DNA from: Cerioporus squamosus
Lineage: Eukaryota > Basidiomycota > Agaricomycetes > Polyporales > Polyporaceae
Assembly: GCA_022592435.1 (NCBI GenBank)
Contig: JABYQS010000330.1
Location: forward strand, 1 to 29,944
Direction: 5' to 3'
DNA length: 29,944 nt
Part shown: positions 10,752 through 20,815 of the stretch, in pieces
Layout of the letters: every line of letters starts with the position of its first letter
How positions within the stretch are numbered: the stretch's first letter is position 1
Program-made: the position numbers and the translations under genes
Notes under the pieces: model-generated
What the model was told of the DNA's origin: nothing
Databases searched by the model: none
What the model saw: only the letters and a program-made list of their open reading frames with translations

Positions 10752-10759
10752 GTGCGGAT

Positions 10760-11187
10760 AGAGGAGGTGTGAGGGAGTATCAACGCGAAAATGGACGGTT
10801 GTTGACCTTCAGAGCCTTCATATTCGAGCTTTGGAGGACACCCGAAGTCCGCCACCGCTGTCATCTCGGTTAGATAAAGCTACAGCTATTGCGGGATGAA
10901 ACGACTGACAACAATGGGTTAATGTATCTGCTCGGATTGAGTGCTTAGTGTCGCCACCGGCGAGGTGCCACGTAAGCCTGTTGGCGTCGCAGGCATAAGT
11001 AGTGTCCGAGTCAGAGAGCAGTCCGAGAGCTCAAGTTGAATTTCTTGGCAGAGTCAGCGGAGGTCAGCAGCAGACTAATTATGTAATAAGTAAGCGCGAA
11101 GACAGAATCAATTATGGAAGTACGCTCGTTTACTTATACTGCTTTAGTTGTGAGACAGTGGGTGCAATTAACATAAGAAACCCGATA
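10760..11187. other. Spacer between two transposons
   Basis: No gene or relic recognised. It contains only short open frames on either strand. Confidence 0.5.
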
Positions 11188-11592
11188 AGGTAGGCCCAGC
11201 ACAGACTCGACTACGTCGTGATGGTGTGACGTGCCCGTGACCCCTCACGTGCATCGAACCTGTAGAACGAATCTAGGGTCTGCAACCGGCTTTCATTGCC
11301 TTTCCTGGCAGTGCCTACCAGACTTGTCGACGCGCGCGGTGCGGAAATGCCTCAAAGAAACCAAGCGCCAGTGCAAACGTTTCGATAGGCTCTCGGTCAA
11401 TGCCCTCCATTAAAAATCAAGAACCACAATAATGTCAAAAAGCACTTTCTCTATTGACTGCTGGTTCCGGATTTTGCGATTGGTGGCTACCTACATTCAA
11501 GTTTGAATTCCATTGTCGCGGCCCAGCCAAACCCGACCCAGCGTGACAGATTTCGATCACATGACATAGTCGAGTCTGTGCTGGGCCTACCT
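11188..11592. mobile_element. MITE with 26 bp terminal inverted repeats and TA borders
   Basis: The 26 bp starting AGGTAGGCCCAGC at 11188-11213 are perfectly inverted at 11567-11592, and the repeat continues imperfectly inward. TA lies immediately outside both ends (11186-11187 and 11593-11594). A TA duplication fits the Tc1/mariner/pogo superfamily. An alternative reading of the ends as TAA/TTA (PIF-Harbinger-like) is less consistent, because the two flanks would not be identical. The interior (about 350 bp) encodes nothing recognisable, so it is a non-autonomous miniature element. Confidence 0.78.
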
Positions 11593-11765
11593 TAGTAGCT
11601 GTATTGACGGCCCCTACAAATGCTTCTACTATGTAGTGTATGGCGTCCGTTCTGATATATATGTTTTCTGCTAGATCCGCCATCATCACACCTTCAACAA
11701 GGTGCGCATTGACCTGTTCATTCGCGGGCTCGCGCGCAAATAATAGGCTAGGCAGCAGCCACGTA

Positions 11766-12165
11766 TCTCGTTGAAGAACTCGCGGGCAGCTGCAGGCCCG
11801 CGCACGAAGCTCCTCGGGATGGACAAGTCGAACATACTCATGTATGCGTGCATCGACTACATGAGTGGCAAGGATAGGTCAGACTCGAAGGCCATGTGCC
11901 ATTCCTCGTTCCCGAGAGCTTCCCTCTACTGCAGAAACTTAACGCGTAAGTGCGTACCTATGTAATCTCTTCCGCGCACTCCTTCACGTACGCTGGCCGG
12001 CCAATGGCTGATGGGTGGCTACTTCCAGATGCTCTGAAGGTTCAACACCCGCAAATCCACCACTTGCCGCGAGTCCGAGGCTCTCACGAACGCATCTGGG
12101 TGGCACTCCGTGGGAGATCACGCCAGTGCAGGGTGCGGCTGGCTTTCTGGGGGCTAACAACACAC
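11766..12165 (+). pseudogene. O-methyltransferase 3' fragment (relic 2)
   Basis: Positions from 11766 read SRAAAGPRTKLLGMD followed by ACIDY, matching LRAAAGPSTKVLIVD and ACRDE of the intact enzyme. A frame change follows near 11890-11905, then VPESFPLLQKLNA (intact: VPADSPLLPNLGKA). After an intron-like stretch, 12037-12105 reads RFNTRKSTTCRESEALTNASGW (last exon of the intact gene: GGKERTLREFTDLAAASGW). Another frame change gives EITPVQGAAGF. At least two frame breaks and the absence of the upstream exons make it non-functional. Its sequence differs enough from relic 1 that it probably derives from a separate paralogue. It lies directly upstream of monooxygenase copy 2. Confidence 0.8.
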
Positions 12166-12551
12166 GACCGCGGCATCCAGCCGTATCATCGTTCATATTC
12201 GCTCGCCACCATGCGTCAACCGACCTTTTAGATGCCAGAGCAGTCACGGAAGCTGTGAGAAAAGTAGTATTTGAATGTCACGGTCTGCGTCCAACTGCAC
12301 TCACGATTGGAGTAGATTCGGCAGGGCCGTCATCAAGACTCAAGTGACCCGTGAAAAGTAGTATCGCGAGTACTTACCCCGGAGGTACTCGACGTTCGCG
12401 TCCTATCGGCTGCCCCTTCTGGCATTCGAGTTACTTAGGACACCGGTCCATGAGAGCGTCGTTGCGCCACAAGCATGACATGTCCCGAACACCTGGTCTC
12501 TTACGTCGTCGCATGGAACAGAAGGTACGTGTGCGTGCCTGGCGAGTTTGC

Positions 12552-12557
12552 TATAAG
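12552..12557 (+). promoter_or_regulatory. TATA-like box of monooxygenase copy 2
   Basis: TATAAG lies 60-65 bp upstream of the ATG at 12617, matching the placement in copy 3. Confidence 0.4.
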
Positions 12558-12616
12558 TCACTGCGGAGAGCTCTGACGTGGTTGCTGACCCGGCATACAC
12601 AGGTTCGCATCGCGGG

Positions 12617-15221
12617 ATGGGAGGCGAACAACCTCATTCAGGGACAACACCCGCTGAGCCTCCTCCCGCCAAGATCAAGCTCGGAGACTTCGCGATTGAT
12701 GAGCACAGGCATATCAAGGTCATTGTTATTGGAGCAGGGTTCAGCGGCATACTCGCAGGAATCAGGTACTGTTCACGAATCGTCTTCGTTGCAGGACTGA
12801 CCGATACTTCCCAGGTTCCCGCAGAAGATTCCAAATGTCGATCTGACCATATACGAGAAGAGTGCCGGGGTGGGAGGGACATGGTACAACAACCGATATC
12901 CGTGAGTACCGCTGTCTTCACGTCAACAGACCCGCTTGCCCATCACTTGCACCAGCGGAGTCGCGTGCGACATCCCAGCTCATTGCGTATGTTCTCGCAT
13001 GTTCCTTGACCTTATCGTGTCTGACAGCTGCCATAGTACCAGTTCTCGTTCGAGGACAAGGTATTTCCGCTCATATCGCTAGCTATTCTTCTCTGACTGC
13101 TCTCCCTCCAGCGCGACTGGACTGCCTTCTACGCCCCGGGTCACGAGATCCGACAGCATCTCCAGGACGTCGTGGACAAGTACAAGCTCATGCGCTACAT
13201 CAAGCTCAAACATGAGGTCGTTCACGCACGATACGACGAGGCCGCCTGCAAGTGGCACGTCCGCGTCCGCAGGCCCAAGGGGGACAGTGAGACCGAGTTC
13301 GAGGAGTTCGAAGACGTCGCCGACGTTTTCGTGACAGCCTTCGGAGTTCTCAGCCGGTGGAACTGGCCGGATATCGCGGGCATGAAGGACTTCAAGGGCG
13401 AGCTGTACCACACGGCACAGTTCGACCCGGAGGGTGGGAGCTGGGAGCAGGTCGCCGAGAGCTGGAAGGACAAGAGTGTCGGGGTCATCGGGTCGGTGAG
13501 TCCGTCCGTGCTCTTCTTTGAGAGTGCCCCTTATCTGACGTACCGACAGGGATCAAGCGCTATTCAGACTGTGGCAGCGGTGCATCCGAAGGTAGCGAAG
13601 CTCGTCAACTACGTGCGGGGCCAGACATGGATTGCAGTTCCGTTCGCGAGTGACGCAGTGTCTGAGCTTTTGGGGCGGAAGACAGTCGCTCAGGAGGATG
13701 AACGTCAGTAGTTATCTTCGTTCCTCGAACCGACCCTCACAGTCTGATGTGCAGTTGTCCTCACTCCCGAGGAGATCGAGCGTTTCAAGACCGATCCTGA
13801 GTATTTCTGGCGCTTCAGACATACCATGGAGGACCTCATGAATGTGAGTAGCGCGCATTGATTGTGGAGAGTGGAGAAGTCCCGTTTTCCTGACTTTGCG
13901 ACCTGAATAGTCAATGAGTTCCTATACGCTTCCAGGGAGTAAGCTGTCAGTCGACTTACAGGACATGTTCCGAAATAAGATGGACTCGCAGCTTGCACAA
14001 AAACCTTGGATCGCGGAGAAACGTTCGTACTTCTATCGATATCCCCCGTGCTCGACCTAGCTCATATTGGATCGTGGCTACAGTGATTCCCGCCTTTCCT
14101 GTGTCGTGCAGACGGCTGACACCGGGTCCCGGATATTTAGAGGCCTTGTGCGCCGATAACGTTAGTTCCAAGTAACTCCCAGGCTTCTGCGGTCGCTAAT
14201 GTAGAGTGACCTAGACCGACTTCGTGACAAGCCCAATCAAGCGTTTCACGGCGTCCGGGATAGAGACAGAGGACGGACAAAGTCAGGAGCTAGACATCAT
14301 CATCTGTGCCACAGGTACGTCACTATGCCTTCCGAGTGCCCGTCTCTTACGGCGGAGTCAGGTTACGACACGTCCTGGAAACTCCCATTCAAAATCATCG
14401 GACGTGACGGTGTTGATCTTAACGAGAAATGGAGGCACTACCCCACCTCTTACCTGTCGATGTGTGTCGACGGATTCCCGAATATGTTCATGGCGCTAGG
14501 TCCGAACTCCGTCATCGGCGCCGGGCTTCTCTTGCCTATCCTCGAGTTCTCTGTCGCTTATGCCGTTCAGGCTGCCGCGAAGTTACAGCGCGAACGAATC
14601 AAGAGTATGGAGGTCAAGGCGGGTGCTGTGCGCGACTTCGACCAGTACATTGAGGTACGCCTACGACTCATTCCTACCGTAGACGAAATGACGAGCCCTC
14701 CTCAGAGTTACTTTCCTAAGGTGACTCCTTAGTCACCCTGCCCGTCGACTCATCTGACAGGACACTGCTGTAAGACCGTATACACTCACAAATGTCGTTC
14801 TTGGTACAAGTTGGGCAAAGAAGAGGGGAGGATCGTCGGCTTATGGCCAGGTTCGCAGCTTCCCGGTCTATGTATACGTGCTTGTTTACTGATAGTCGTG
14901 CTCTAGGATCAAGCCTTCACGCTCTGAAGGCCCTTCAGTACCCCCGCTGGGAGGACTACGACTACTCCCAATCGGATGATGTCTCGAACCGGCTCTACTG
15001 GCTCGGAGATGGTCAGACGCACAGCGAAAAGACATCGACAGGAGATAGTACGTTATCGGGTCATAATACTACTGTGCATGTCGTTCTAACATGCTAGCCT
15101 ACCAGGGGCGTGGTACCTAAGGGAGGATTTCGTTGATAGACCTCCAGGTCAGCGACTATATACGCCACTCACATGTTGAAAGCCTACTGACATGAATACT
15201 GCGCCAGTGCCAGGGGAATGA
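12617..15221 (+). CDS. FAD/NAD(P)H flavoprotein monooxygenase copy 2 (Baeyer-Villiger/FMO-like)
   Basis: Sixteen exons, 595 aa: 12617-12765, 12815-12901, 12956-12986, 13037-13060, 13112-13495, 13550-13703, 13755-13843, 13911-14022, 14084-14160, 14215-14314, 14362-14654, 14706-14720, 14775-14850, 14907-15047, 15106-15147, 15208-15221. All junctions are GT-AG and keep frame. The FAD-binding loop GAGFSG is at 39-44. GGTWYNNRYPGVACD (70-84) fits the type I Baeyer-Villiger motif [AG]GxWxxxx[FY]P[GM]xxxD. FKGELYHTAQFD (191-202) is the FxGxxxHxxx fingerprint, with Phe where Baeyer-Villiger enzymes have Trp. GSGSSA (224-229) is the NAD(P)H loop and CATG (400-403) the late FAD motif. It probably inserts or adds one oxygen atom using NADPH and O2; the substrate is unknown. 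The ATG is the first in frame downstream of a TATA-like site. Confidence 0.9.
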
Positions 15222-16281
15222 GCACTGAGGCTTTGCGTGTACCGAGCCCGTTGAAGTCACCGAATAAGGACTTAACTTCTAGTTCATCTAGTCCGGAGTT
15301 CTGAATCTATGGGGTCACCAAACATTGTCTGAAGATGCGACCTGCGCAAACCTGCGGTGCTTATGTCCGGGTTGCGATGATCTCTCACGCGCAATTGTAT
15401 GCCTACCAGGCGGAGACAGTCCTCAAGACTCAAGCACAGCAGTCTATGATGAGACCGCGACTACTTACCGCATCCATTGGAGTGGTCAAACAATTACAGG
15501 CGGCTCCGAGTCCGGACTTCCTGACCGTTCGCTGCGTCCGGGGTCGCTTAGTACGTCATCACTTTCCTCTCAAGCTATGCTGTTGATATGCCGAGCGGCG
15601 ACACTCCAGACAAGATCAAGTGCCCGGAAGTATGGGCCGTCACTGGCAGCGTTCTACGACCCAGTGCTGGTAAGTACATGCGAAGTCACTCCCCGTTCAT
15701 GCAACTCAAATTGACAGCGCCGCGGCCGCGCTCAGGGTACGACACTCTGTCGTCCGATCGTCCCAATCGCCGATGCACATTCTGCCCTACTGATGGAGTT
15801 GTTATCATCACTCATTCCGCCGCCGCGGTGCGCGTGGCTGCGCGATGCGCTCAACGCTGACAGGGCAGCTAGAGATGTTCGTCATTGGCAGGTTGCGTCC
15901 GCATGGTACGACTTGCCGAGTGGTGATGGGTACTTGAACGCGGCGACTCCGAGTCCGAGTTCGAGTCCGCATGCAGTGTCATACATTAGGAGGGTTCTCC
16001 GACGGTGTCTTCAGGAGAAAGCCTTGCATTATCGGACCCATGGGTGGCGCAGTAGTCAAATTGACGACACTTGCGTTTCAGGGACCACCGCCCAACCTTG
16101 CGGCGCTGAAGGCCAGACATGTCGGCTACGGTCAACCCTTGCGGTCAACCCTTTAAGCCTCAGGTCACAGGAGTTCTCGGTGGTACAATCATGATGGTCG
16201 AGGCTGGCGCGGGCGCGACACTAGACTAGTTGGACGCAAGATTTCGATCGCTGCGGCGCTCAACCAGCGAAGTGAGTGCAG
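15222..16281. other. Gap between monooxygenase copies 2 and 3
   Basis: No complete gene seen. A stretch near 15345-15425 may be a decayed monooxygenase exon (separate entry). Near 15948-15970 there is a short GAGTCC/GAGTTC run, and near 16128-16153 a short direct repeat (GGTCAACCCTT twice). No O-methyltransferase relic was found here, in contrast to the upstream gaps of copies 1 and 2. Confidence 0.45.
15345..15425 (+). pseudogene. Possible monooxygenase exon 11 relic
   Basis: One frame reads VAMISHAQLYAYQA, which aligns in register with the exon 11 segment LALIEFEILYACQA of monooxygenase copy 1 (shared A, I, LYA, QA). The flanking match is weak and there are no confirmed splice sites. It could be chance. 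If real, it would be a remnant of a fourth monooxygenase copy between copies 2 and 3. Confidence 0.25.
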
Positions 16282-16287
16282 TATAAA
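16282..16287 (+). promoter_or_regulatory. TATA box of monooxygenase copy 3
   Basis: TATAAA lies 58-63 bp upstream of the ATG at 16345, the best match to a TATA consensus among the three copies and in the same position. Confidence 0.45.
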
Positions 16288-16344
16288 CGGTCTCTTCCTG
16301 GGTGCCCGTTTGACCATCCCCCTTCGACTACACTACCAGGTAGC

Positions 16345-19018
16345 ATGCATACTCCTACTGATACATCCTTCACGACGCTTGACGCCATCGCGGCGAGTCA
16401 AGAAGGTCCTTCTGGCTTCCGGGTCGGAAACTTCTCCATCGACGAATACCGACCTATCAAGGTGGTGGTGGTCGGTGCCGGCTTTAGCGGGATCTTAGCT
16501 GGTATCAGGTATACTATGGCTAGACGTTCTCAATCACTCGAGCGAGGCTGATTAGGACCGTTCCAGGTTTCCGCAGAAGATTCCCGGAATCGATCTGACT
16601 ATCTACGAGAAGAGTGCAGGGGTTGGTGGAGTATGGTATAGCCACAAGTACCCGTAAGCACGAGTTCTTCGATAGAGCGCTCTTACCGACACAATCATGA
16701 CCAGCGGGGTCGCCTGCGACATACCGGCATTCTGCGTATGTGGTGTTTTCCCTCCGTAGCATGAGGCCCGACTAATGACACGTCCGACTAGTATCAATAT
16801 TCGTTTGAGGACAAGGTGCGTACTCTCAGCTGAGTGTTGGTCACCTAACGGCTCACGCACTGCTACCTCACTCTCGAAACCTATCTTCAGCGAGACTGGT
16901 CATCCTTCTACGCCCCTGGACGCGAGATTCAACAGCACCTTCAAGAGGTCGTCGACAAGTACAAGGTCTCCAAGTACTTGAAACTGCAGCATGAAGTCAT
17001 TCACGCCGCGTACGACGAGCCATCCGGGAATTGGCACTTGCGAATTCGTCGCGCGAACTTGAACGGTGACGGGTACGAGGTGATTGAGGACCATGCGGAC
17101 GTTCTGGTCAATGCGCTCGGTACCCTCGGCCGATGGAAGCTACCGGAGATCGATGGCATCGCAGACTTCCGCGGTGAGCTGTACCATACTGCCCAGTTCG
17201 ATCCTCCGGACGGTTCGTGGGAGACGGTGGCGGAGAGATGGAAGAACAAGAAAGTCGGTGTCATAGGTGTGGTGAGTACTTGATCGTCAACTCGGTCGTA
17301 GCGATCGTATCTCACTTTGTACGATCAGGGTTCGTCGGCGGTCCAAGTAGTGACGGCCCTACAACCAAGGGTTGCAAAGATAGTCAACTTCGGCAGAGGT
17401 CAAACGTGGCTCTCGCCTCCCGTCGCAGCCGACATGTTGCCCACGTTACTCGGGCGTGAGGAAGGCATTGCGGGAGGAAATGGTGCGCGGTTCCGAACTC
17501 CCAGTGTACAGATCGATTCTTAAAGTCCTCGATGGTCTTCCCGCATAGTCTTCTTTAGTGCTGAAGAACGCGAACGCTTTCAGAGAGATCCAAGCTACTT
17601 CAGGAGCATCAGACATGCCCTCGAGGACAGATCCAATGTGCGTTTACCCTCACTTGCCTGGTCTCACTGTTCGGTTTCTGAATTCATCGGCTTCAGTCTC
17701 TGCACTCCGTCACGCAGAAAGGGAGCCAGCTTCAGTCGATGCTGCATGCACTATTTAAGGACGTCATGGAGAAGAAGCTTGCTGCGAAGCCTTGGATTGC
17801 GGAGACGCGTGAGTGACCCATTCGTCCACAGTTGATGCCGGCTTGAATGTTACCCGTAGTGATTCCCGGGTTCTCTGTGGGTTGCAGACGTGTGTCGCCC
17901 GGTCTCGACTATCTCGATGCTCTCTGTGCGGACAACGTGAGCCTTGCTCAATCTTTTCATAGTCACTATGGACTCTGACGAGTCTCCTCTCTTAGGTCGA
18001 CTTCGTCAGCAGTCCGATCGACGCGTTCACTGACACGGGGGTCAAGACTCAAGACGGAGCGCACCACAACCTAGACCTTTTATTCTGTGCAACAGGTACG
18101 CCCGCATCGCGGCATCCTGCTCCCTCATTGACACCATCTTGATCACTTTCAGGCTACGATACCTCCTGGAAACTGCCATTGGACATCGTCGGTCGGAACG
18201 GCGTCAAACTCAACGACAAGTGGAAGGACTATCCGACCTCATACCTCTCGATCTGCGTCGACGACTTCCCGAACATGTTCATGTGTCTCGGACCTAACGC
18301 GTTCTTTGGTACAGGCTCACTGATCCCGATGATCGAGGCGACAATCATGTATGCCGTGCAAGCCACCGCCAAGATGCAGCGCGAGCGGCTCGAGAGCATC
18401 GAAGTCAGAAGGGAGGCAGTGCGCGACTTCCAAGAATATCTCGAGGTGCGTCTGCCCCTTGCCTTCCGATCGCTTCCAGATCTACTGAACGACGTCGCAC
18501 TGGCACTGGCACTGGCAGAGTTACTTCGAGAAGGTAAATTCTCGGTGTCGCAGCCGCGCAACGTGTGGTAACCTCCTTTGCTTTCGCAGACAGTATTCAA
18601 CGAGCAATGTCGCTCCTGGTACAAGATAGGCAAGGCGGACGGTCCTATAGTCGGACTGTGGCCTGGTGAGCACATACAAGTTCGACTTGTCGTCTGCGAG
18701 GCTCATAGTTCCAAGGTTCCACTCTCCACGCAGTTAAGGCCCTCGAGCATCCTCGTTGGGAAGACTTCCAGTACGAGCAGATCGATATCGGTGTACGCAA
18801 CCGGTTTTATTGGCTGGGAGACGGGCAATCGTACAGCCAAAAGACGTTGACGGGCGACAGTGAGTCCTCGCATGCACATGCTCTGCATGCATGCTAACAA
18901 GTTCACCCAGAAGCGTGGTACCTTCGGGAGGATTGCATTGATAGGCCGCCCGGTGAGCCGTGTCAACCCTCGCGTGTCAACGCCATGCCCTCACGAATTG
19001 ATAGTTCCAGCCGAGTAA
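16345..19018 (+). CDS. FAD/NAD(P)H flavoprotein monooxygenase copy 3 (Baeyer-Villiger/FMO-like)
   Basis: Sixteen exons, 600 aa: 16345-16508, 16567-16653, 16705-16735, 16792-16815, 16891-17271, 17329-17482, 17549-17637, 17697-17808, 17860-17936, 17996-18095, 18153-18445, 18519-18533, 18590-18665, 18716-18859, 18911-18952, 19005-19018. The FAD loop VVVGAGFSG, GGVWYSHKYPGVACD, FRGELYHTAQFD, the GVGSSA NAD(P)H loop and CATGYDTSWKLP are all present. As in the other copies, Phe replaces the Trp of the Baeyer-Villiger fingerprint. Compared with copy 2 it has five more codons in exon 1 and one more in exon 14, and differs locally (WLSPPVAADM for WIAVPFASDA; DAF for KRF after the SPI motif), so substrate preference may have diverged. 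A GCACTG triplet repeat (18497-18514) abuts the exon 12 acceptor. The gene converges on an F-box gene 78 bp downstream. Confidence 0.9.
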
Positions 19019-19096
19019 GATCTATGTACGGTTTTGTCGCACGATAAGTAACCACCTTGTATGTCCGTTGCCTGAACCATTCGTGACGATACTACC

Positions 19097-20815
19097 TTAC
19101 TGCACGCCTCCAATCTGAAGCATCTGCACGACGTATAGAACGGCAGTCCATGCTTCGCGCCCTTCCTGTATCTTTATCCGGCGAGCGGCTTCAAGCTCCT
19201 CCCTTATCTCGTCGTCTTCGTTCGCGGGAGTGACCTTGTGGATCGGAAGCATCCGACACTCGCCTTGAAGGTCGAGGTTCGGAAACATCCGCCAGACAGC
19301 TATGGCAGTCGCCTCCGGGTCGTGGATCTTCATGTCTTCCATGAGGTAGAACGACAGCCGTCGCAGTGAGCCCTGGGAGGGCAGTGCGTGGTCGGGCGAC
19401 ATGCCAGCGGGGACGCTGTCGTCCAGGTGCGGAAGGAGGAGGGTGTGCAGGTGAGGAGAGTGCTTGGCGAAGTGCGCGAGACCTGCAAGCGTGGTCGCTG
19501 ACGTTGTGATACCGCCGTCGAGCGCGAAAGAGGTCAGTTGTGGCCACGCTTTTGCGATCGCCTCGAACGAGGAGTCCTCGATGACCAAATTCGTGTCTCT
19601 GACGAGCAGGGAGAACACCTCGAGATTGCGCAGGTTGAAGAGAGGCTCCACGAGCTCCGATAAATGCAAGGTCTCGGGCTCGAACCCCGTTGGCTCCGGC
19701 AGGAGTTCGATCATGAAGGACTTGAGGGACTTGAGCATCGGGACGATCATAGCAATTCCCTGCTGCCACGCAGATGACGGCGCGAACGAGCAGATCTCCA
19801 GCGACTCGAGCGGGGAGACGACGCATGCGAGGAGCCTCGACGCGTCCTCTGGGACCTCGCATATGATCGACAGGTCCTTGAGCGCACGGAACCCGGTGAC
19901 GGAAAGACGTTCGGCAGGGGAGAACTTCACGTGGATCTCGCGCAGCTGTTCGAGCGTGGTTATCTCCGCGAGAGCCTGGATGGTCGCCGTGTCCGAAATC
20001 TCGAGCGAGCCAAGTTCCAGCCTGCGCAGCCGGTGCTTCAGGCCCTCGGCCGCCGTGCGGAGCGGGCCGGGGAACTCGAGCATCGTGAGCCTGAGCTCAT
20101 CGAGCTCCGGGCAGTCCGTGCACGCGGTGCGGAGCAGCATGCTCACTGCTGCTTCCTGCCGCGCATACGGGCCCCAGTCCGCGGCACGCCACGAGCAGAA
20201 GAAGTTGAGCTTCCTGAGGGACGGGGAGAGGAAGAGGAGGATCGACGTCTGGTGGGGGTCGTGGAGCGCGTACGAAAGGGTCCGCAGGCGGGGAAAGAGG
20301 TCCTGGAACCGCCCGCGGGACTTGCGCATGAGGTGCAGCCATACGGACTGGTCGATGCGCATGTCGCTGACTTGGTCGAGGCGGACCTCGCGGATGAGCG
20401 CAGCGTACTGACAGAAACGTGCCCAGTTCTCCGGGGATATCTCGTCGGTCAGGATCTGGGATGAGATGTGTGAGCTCGCACGAAAATCATCAGTGAGAGA
20501 TGCGGCACATACGTATTTGAACTTCTCCTGCGGCGGCTGTGCAGTCTCCCCCATCGTCCTCAGGGGCTCGAGAACGAACCACAAGGGGAAGAGATCGGGG
20601 AGAGAAGACCAGAGGACGGCAAGAGCGGGATCCGCGAAGGTCTTGCAGACCTGGGCCGCGCGAGCCAGAGTCGCTTCTTCGACACCGGGTTTGTTTTCTT
20701 CCGCATCAACGGGCAAGGTGGGGGGCGGGCGATGCAGGTAGGAGAATACGTCGTGCAACAGGTCAACGTTGAAGAGGACTCTGTGCGACACAGGGCTGGC
20801 GGTAACTGTATCCAT
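19097..20815 (-). CDS. F-box/leucine-rich-repeat-like protein A (intact)
   Basis: Two exons on the minus strand, 20815-20513 and 20455-19097, giving 553 aa. The 57 nt intron has no stop and keeps frame, so an unspliced 572-codon reading is also open. The intron is preferred because it has a GTATGT donor and a CAG acceptor, and the paralogue at 29020 and the related pseudogenes have an intron at the same place. Residues about 10-45 (VLFNVDLLHDVFSYL and following) resemble a short F-box, continued by ARAAQVCKTFADPALAVLW, which is common in agaricomycete F-box proteins. The rest is a series of irregular leucine-rich units ending near LPIHKVTPANEDDE. F-box proteins usually bridge Skp1/Cullin ubiquitin ligases to a substrate; the substrate here is unknown. 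Agaricomycetes have large F-box families with rapid turnover, which fits the three broken relatives nearby. Confidence 0.85.
   Translation of the reverse strand: MDTVTASPVSHRVLFNVDLLHDVFSYLHRPPPTLPVDAEENKPGVEEATLARAAQVCKTFADPALAVLWSSLPDLFPLWFVLEPLRTMGETAQPPQEKFKYVCAASLTDDFRASSHISSQILTDEISPENWARFCQYAALIREVRLDQVSDMRIDQSVWLHLMRKSRGRFQDLFPRLRTLSYALHDPHQTSILLFLSPSLRKLNFFCSWRAADWGPYARQEAAVSMLLRTACTDCPELDELRLTMLEFPGPLRTAAEGLKHRLRRLELGSLEISDTATIQALAEITTLEQLREIHVKFSPAERLSVTGFRALKDLSIICEVPEDASRLLACVVSPLESLEICSFAPSSAWQQGIAMIVPMLKSLKSFMIELLPEPTGFEPETLHLSELVEPLFNLRNLEVFSLLVRDTNLVIEDSSFEAIAKAWPQLTSFALDGGITTSATTLAGLAHFAKHSPHLHTLLLPHLDDSVPAGMSPDHALPSQGSLRRLSFYLMEDMKIHDPEATAIAVWRMFPNLDLQGECRMLPIHKVTPANEDDEIREELEAARRIKIQEGREAWTAVLYVVQMLQIGGVQ

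Noticed and set aside
11186..11594. PIF/Harbinger assignment for the second MITE
   Set aside because: The flanks read TAA and TTA, which are not identical duplications; TA on both sides fits Tc1/mariner-type insertion better.
19464..20411. Plus-strand open frame of 315 codons
   Set aside because: It is antisense to the intact F-box gene A, whose reading frame, intron and paralogues are well supported. The antisense frame has no domain or splice support.
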